Assembly (NCBI GenBank): GCA_034509925.1
Contig: CM067531.1
Coordinates: 9,963,319-10,027,318 of the forward strand
Reading direction: 5' to 3'
Length of the DNA: 64,000 nt
From: Hirudinaria manillensis
Taxonomy: Eukaryota; Annelida; Clitellata; Hirudinida; Hirudinidae
Position numbers and translations under genes: made by a program. Of this stretch, positions 58,401 to 64,000 are shown piece after piece. The notes under the pieces were generated by a model, which searched no databases, was not told the origin of the DNA, and saw only the letters and a program-made list of their open reading frames with translations. Position 1 is the stretch's first letter. Each line of letters opens with the position of its first letter.

Positions 58401-61400
58401 GAATTAATCTTGTTCACAAAAAGACTTTAACCTAATGCCAAGGTGCACTTGACTTGAAATTGATTGCAGTTTGTGCAAGAAATGAATTGAAAGGTTGCAG
58501 CGAGGACCAATTGGGTTTTGAGGCCATTTCCATGCTTCATTCGCAGATAGATGACGACCAGAATGGAAATCTCGACAGATCTGAAAGCCACGACGTAGGC
58601 GGAGCTTATTTTGTTTGTTGCCATTTTTAGAATTTGTTTGTAAACACTTTTCGTGAGAGTACGAAGAGATATTCTATCTAAAATGATTAAGTAAAGTCTT
58701 GTTAATCAACTGTATTATCAATTACTGGCTAATGCAATATCAATCATGTCATGCAATATCAATCATATCATGCAATATCAATCATGTCAATCATATCATA
58801 CAATATCAATCAAGACATGATGCAGCTGTCCAAAAGTTTGCTTAATTATCTTTAAGACCGAGACTTATAAACTTACAAAAATTAATCAAATGTGCACTCA
58901 TACGTTCATAATTTATTAACGAACATTGCAATATCACTTGACACATTTCGTTAATATTTGACATGATTCTTATTTTAAATCATGTCCTTTACATCCTGAC
59001 TAGTTGTGAGGGCAATGGCATGGATGCCTGGTCCTTAAACAGGGGGGCACCAAAGAAGAAATAAGTTATAAAACTTGTCATATAAGTATTGATTAATTAA
59101 TTAATTAAAATCAGATTAGATTAATTAATTAATTAATTAATTAATTAATCTAATCTGATTTTGTTTCCTGATCAGTTTTTCAAGGAGGACTTGAAGAAGG
59201 ATTCCTTCTCTTACGAGTCACATTACCACACGAAGGACGATGACCTCATTAGCGTCCATGACCTTTGGCATTTCTGGGTTCTGAGCGAAGGTAACGATGC
59301 TTTCAAGTTCAAGTTGATGATGATGTAAAATAAAATAATCAGTTTAACAACTTCTAACAAGTTTTAAGGCAGAAAAAAAAATTGTTGCTTTGGAAATTCT
59401 TATTCCATGAAAATTAAATAAATTTGATTTAATTAAATTTAATTAAGTTTAATATTCATAATTTATTTCTCTAAAATTCCTTTCTAAAATTCTGTCTCTG
59501 TTGAATCATGAAAGTGGCATTCTAAGGACGTTTTGTATTTTTGGATATAATTTTTAAATTATTGAACAAAATTTCAATTTTTCAATTTTTGTTTTCAATA
59601 ATAGCATCAGCAATGACAAAATAGCAACAGCTAGTAAAATTCATCATCCTAACAATTACTATTGTTATTACAATCATTATTATCACTATCATTGTTATTA
59701 TATTAATAATAATATTATTATTACATAATAATAATTATATAATATGTTGTTGTTCTTGTTATTATCATTATCACAACAGAAATCTCCCTTGTCTGGGTTT
59801 GATTAAAATTATTAGGAGCATCAATTCATTTAGTTGTCAGTCAGTACATCTCAAATTAGTTGTTGTAATCTGATGAGATTTATTCGTGTTGATTTTAATC
59901 CAATAAATTCAAATAAATAAATAAATTTCCATTATCATATTGTTACTATCACCTCATACATCACCCCATACATCATCCTATATACATCACGTTCATTTAT
60001 TTTTAAGAACATTCAAACCTAATATCGATCAAATCCTGAATGTCTAAGCCCTTCTGATGGTTGATCAAATGAAAATCATCACCCGTCATCATCACCACCG
60101 TCGTAGTTATCATCATCATCATCACCTCATTAATAATTTGAATAATAATTAATTAATAATAATATCAGTGCACAACTGGACAGTAGAGGATGTCATATTG
60201 TGGTTGGATCTCCACGTGGAACTTGGACAATATGCGGAACAATTCAGGAGGCAGGAGATAGATGGCAGTCTCTTGCCGAGGTTTGACTTTTCGTGGTTTA
60301 TAATATAATTTCATTTCATTTCATAATTTTTGTTTCATTCATAATAATCATAAAAATATTCTTTATTTTTATATCTTTTCTTTATTTTTCTGTATGATGA
60401 CAAATGTGATGCACTGACATTCACTGATATGAATGACTTCTTTTGTGGTTGCCATTAGTTGCATGAATAAATAAACAACAATAAGATAAATTATCATTTT
60501 ATCACTTTCCTCTCAAAAATAAATTTTTATTTAAAAATAAACCTCTTTAAATTTAATTTAAACTTAATTCTAAGTTATAAATTAATTCCTAAAAAAGTCT
60601 GACTACTTTGCAATTTATAAATTATTTCATAGACTGGCATGTTCCATCCACAATCCACTGTACAGTATCTTGGGAATCAAAAATGTCAAACACAGACAGA
60701 AGATCTCATTGAAAGCCACTGACATAGTTTTGTTTGGCATTCCAAAAAGTGGGTCACCGATGTTAAATTCTGTTCTTCAGTTCACAGTAGTGTTGAATTA
60801 GGAAATTATTTGTGTCATGAGACCAGTTCACAATTGATTAATTAAATTAAATTAACAAAAAAAAATTATTTTAAACGTTGAAATTCATTTACAAAAACAC
60901 AAATCGCGACCTCCTTCGCGTTCAATTTTTAAAATTCCGCCTCAAAACTCCAGGCCAGCGAAGCATGTTTTCCGACACCCTGTTCTTCTTTTCCATCCTC
61001 CTGGCTTTGGGAGGCTGTGGCCTAGGTTACAGGCAGCACAAACTCGCAAAACTTCAACTCCAAATACTTGCCAACGATCTTAGGAATCTTCAGTCCGCAG
61101 AGGAATCTCTGAAGAAGTTCAAGGCTCAGTAAGATTAATTGTTCTACTCAGTTTGTAGAGGCTCATTATCATAATTAATTAATTTATTTATTTATTAACA
61201 TTAATAACAATTATGATGTCCTATAGTAGTAATTAGAATAAATCAATTGATAATAATGGCACACTAAACCATGACAGCACGGATGTAACGATCTCTACAT
61301 CTAAAATCCTTCCCATCACCGATGACGGCAAATCAAATTATAAAATTAATAATTAATCGAGGTCGATGAATATTCAAATCACGACGTCGATACGTCACTT

Positions 61401-63935
61401 CCCGAGCTCGGAACGGATGTGGAATTTTTAACGAAAGCAAAAACCTAAGTGCAACCCGGCAATTAGCATCGGATGCCTAACTCCTGCCCGTGGGTCTGTA
61501 ATTGGATTAATAGGGTTTATTAGTGGTTGTGATCGTGAATTATGGCTACCTGTCTCGGAATGAGGTCTCCGAGCGAGGACTGAATGGTTGAGTTCTGACT
61601 GTTGCCACCGACTGAAGCTACAAGTCATCGGCGTTGTCTTCCTCGTCCTGGAAGCTTTTGACCGACTGTGGTGGATGCATTTTAATGGAAAAGAGGGGGA
61701 AAAAATCATGGTTTCATGACTGCATTGAGACATTAGAATTACTTTGGTTTTGGCATTGATTTGCATGAAATTAAACATTTTATGTTTTCAAATAATAATA
61801 ATAATATTAATATAATAATAATATTATTATTATTATTACTATGATTATTAATATTAATAACAATATTAGTAGGCCTCATATTATGATTATTAATAAATTT
61901 ATAAACAGCACTGTTTCGTAACTTTATTTTTTATTTTCATTAAATTCTTTTTTAAAATTTCTTTTAATTTTCTTTTTATTTACTCGAAGACTTGAAGAAT
62001 CGCAAAGGAAGCAGAGAGAAGAGGAAGATAGGAGGGATGAATTGAAGAGGATGCTGGTGAATAAGGAGTTCAAGGTCAGCGTTTATTAATGAGGCCTCTT
62101 AAATATTCATGAGCTTCTTTTGAAAAATGCCTTTGATCATTTGTTCTTTATTATAGGAAGTAGTAGTGGAAGTGGCAGGAGGTGTAGGTGTGACAATTTG
62201 TGACATTAGCATATTTAATGATGTGTGTAATTATCATAAGATGATAATTTGCATAAATTAGCATAGGATGTAATTACAATGACGATTATCTCAATTTAAG
62301 ATAAATTGAAGCTCTCGCCTGCTGTGCTTGTTTGCAATCAGGGGGCGTCTCAAAGATTTTAACGTTGCAGATGTACAACCTTTTGCACCCAACTTAACTC
62401 AGCGTAGTATCTTCGTGTTGTTACATAAGTTAACCGTGGCATTACAATATCACTGTGTTGTGGTATGGCATGGTATTGTAGTGTTGTGGTAGGGTATTGA
62501 GTGTTGTGGTATTGCAGTGAGTGTGGCATGGTATTGTAGTCAACTCATATAATTTATAATCAACTCATCATTGCAGAGTTTATTCTGTGTAAATTATGAA
62601 TTTTCTGGAGCAAGTTGTGGAAGTGATTCTATATTAATCGAGCATCCTTTCGGGCCGGGTCGGGTCATTTGAAATAATGCGATAATAAGACGATGTTTTC
62701 AGTAACCATCGCTTCAAATTTATTTTTACAATTTTTTTTTAACTGCTATTTAAAAATATTCATTTTTTTTATTGTTGTAAAAGATCATTTAGAATTAAAA
62801 ATAAATATCAGTTAACCATTTAAAATAATAAAAAAAACCAACAACAATTACTAATTACTAAAGTTCTGTTCAATGCCACAATAAATAAGAAAGATTTTAC
62901 AGAGGACGTTAAAGACTTTTCCTTTACTTCTCAGGTTGGAGGATGCGAAGATGATGAAGATGAAGACGATGTTGGTGACCTGAAGATTAAGAACTTACAA
63001 GAAGAATTGGCACAGGTACGATTTAGGCCAGTTTGATTTGTTTTGCAACTTTAATGACTTTTGCAGTTTGTTGATGTTTTCGCAACTCCATCTGTTAAGC
63101 CGTACTAGTACTATCACTACCATCACCACCACCACCACTACCACCATCACTACTGTCAGTTAAAGGAAGTTCATGTTTTTTGTCTTTAAACCAAATTAGT
63201 TTCAGACAGGCTATGTTGTGGATGTGGGTGGTTGTTGGTTGTTAGTGTTGATTATTCAACCTGGCAATCATTAATGTTCATGAACAGGACTTAACTTCTA
63301 GGAAGTTTAAACCACAAAATCACTCTCAGACTTTCAAGTGTTGACATGTTTTGATGTCAAACTTTGCCAAAGTTTCCTCGAATTGTTTTTTTTTTTTTTT
63401 AATTCAAGATTTCTTTGAAGTATATTTTTAAATATACAAAGCATTGATTAGATACGAGATGCTTGTTCGTCTTTATTTGTTGGCTGACCTGTTTATTTTT
63501 AAAAGGAATACAATAAGATAATGCAAAAACACTTCTTAATGAATTTGTCACGTTTGCAATGCAAGATCATTTTGAATTTCAATATGAATTATGTGCAATT
63601 ATAATTATATTTATAATTATGCCAATTTGGCACGTATGCAGGCAGAGCAATAATTACGAACATTAAAACTCGCTTATCGATAATTAAATTTAATTACTGG
63701 AATATCCATTTAAATGAATATATTTTATTCAGGAAAAAATAAAAATAAAATAAAAAATTTTGTCAAAAAGTGTCGCTTGGAGCTCATGGAGGCCGAATTC
63801 CGCCTGGAAGAATGCAGGCGAGCATCGATTCCTGACCTCCAACAGTGGCTCCAGTTGACCTATGAGGTCGAGTCGAAGTACATTGAGGAACGAGGAAATC
63901 AGGTCTTCAAGAGGCTTCAGGAGGCGAAGAAGATG
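55492..63935 (+). CDS. STIM: Stromal interaction molecule (ER calcium sensor), 5' part
   Basis: STIM senses ER luminal calcium and opens Orai channels at ER-plasma membrane contacts. Nine exons join in phase: 55492-55654, 58470-58594, 59176-59290, 60169-60280, 60633-60748, 60954-61128, 61990-62074, 62935-63015 and 63771-63935 (379 residues). The gene continues beyond the window. Residues 1-25 form a signal peptide (LVIILMLALQCCLLEA). Two luminal cysteines, 56 and 64, correspond to human Cys49 and Cys56. The canonical EF-hand loop is DDDQNGNLDRSE (82-93). The hidden EF-hand ends in DLISVHDLWHFW, and the SAM domain covers about 133-205 (VHNWTVEDVILWLDL). The single membrane helix is at 218-236. 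CC1 covers about 237-335, and the SOAR/CAD begins at PDLQQWLQLTYEVE (345-358). The exon 9 acceptor (GTCAAAAAG) has a weak tract and its donor (GTTCGT) is inferred from family alignment. Confidence 0.94.
55655..58469 (+). other. STIM intron 1
   Basis: A 2.8-kb intron between the signal-peptide exon and the EF-hand exon. Phase is preserved without any additional exon. It includes a 12-bp tandem repeat and two overlapping open frames near 56800-57060 that I do not accept as exons. Confidence 0.6.
57224..57353. repeat. 12-bp tandem repeat, about 11 copies
   Basis: Units of ACATTTGTATGA with A/C, G/A and TT/CA changes. As the period is a multiple of three, it reads open on both strands. Confidence 0.9.
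59107..59162. repeat. Perfect 56-bp palindrome in STIM intron 2
   Basis: AAAATCAGATTAGA, a TTAA core and TCTAATCTGATTTT form a perfect inverted repeat with no spacer. It ends 13 bases before the first base of exon 3. Confidence 0.95.
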
Positions 63936-64000
63936 GTTCGTGACCTTTGATTGACCTCAAATGTTAACAACCAATTAATGTGAGTAATTAATATTCTAAT

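Overview
The window is animal nuclear DNA. It is AT-rich, its genes are split by spliceosomal introns, and it holds long intergenic and intronic stretches full of simple repeats: (CAT)n, (ATT)n, (GGAT)n, (AAC)n and TTAA runs. Every recognisable gene is a metazoan orthologue: RASA1, an ERG/FLI-type ETS factor, eIF5A, KIF3B, LCLAT1, PDZD8 and STIM. I read it as a non-model bilaterian invertebrate. I cannot place the phylum from sequence alone. There are no bacterial operons, CRISPR arrays, rRNA genes or convincing tRNA genes.

Layout. (1) 808-5800, +: 3' two-thirds of a RASA1-type RasGAP; its 5' end lies outside the window. (2) 6391-7344: a non-autonomous DNA element with 60-bp inverted ends. 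(3) 9790-10352, -: terminal exon of an ERG/FLI-type ETS factor. (4) 13469-16888, +: a four-exon gene for a 137-residue protein I do not recognise, built from phase-compatible exons and ending in a poly(A) signal. (5) 18840-20040, +: eIF5A. (6) 21258-23587, +: a five-exon gene for a basic 412-residue protein I do not recognise. (7) 24323-26758, +: kinesin-II motor KIF3B, with only one coding intron. (8) 26939-28733, -: LCLAT1-type acyltransferase, tail-to-tail with KIF3B. (9) 29634-39442, -: a complete 19-coding-exon PDZD8. (10) 41238-53851, -: a 12-exon, 584-residue protein with an uncharacterised N-terminus, a probable winged helix and a C-terminal nucleoside phosphorylase/nucleosidase (PNP_UDP) domain. 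(11) 55492 to the window end, +: the 5' part of STIM.

All exon models were built by hand. I matched splice sites, reading phase and remembered family architecture. The complete models (eIF5A, KIF3B, LCLAT1, PDZD8, the nucleosidase and both unrecognised genes) all close in frame, which is strong internal support. Functionally, LCLAT1, PDZD8 and STIM are all endoplasmic-reticulum membrane proteins that act at or near organelle contacts. Nothing in the sequence shows that the neighbourhood itself is functional.

The most interesting gene is the winged-helix plus PNP_UDP protein. It keeps the glycine-rich loop and the two acidic catalytic positions of nucleosidases. Its C-terminal motif resembles the PNP domains used as immune effectors in fungal NLRs and in ATP-cleaving bacterial defence systems.
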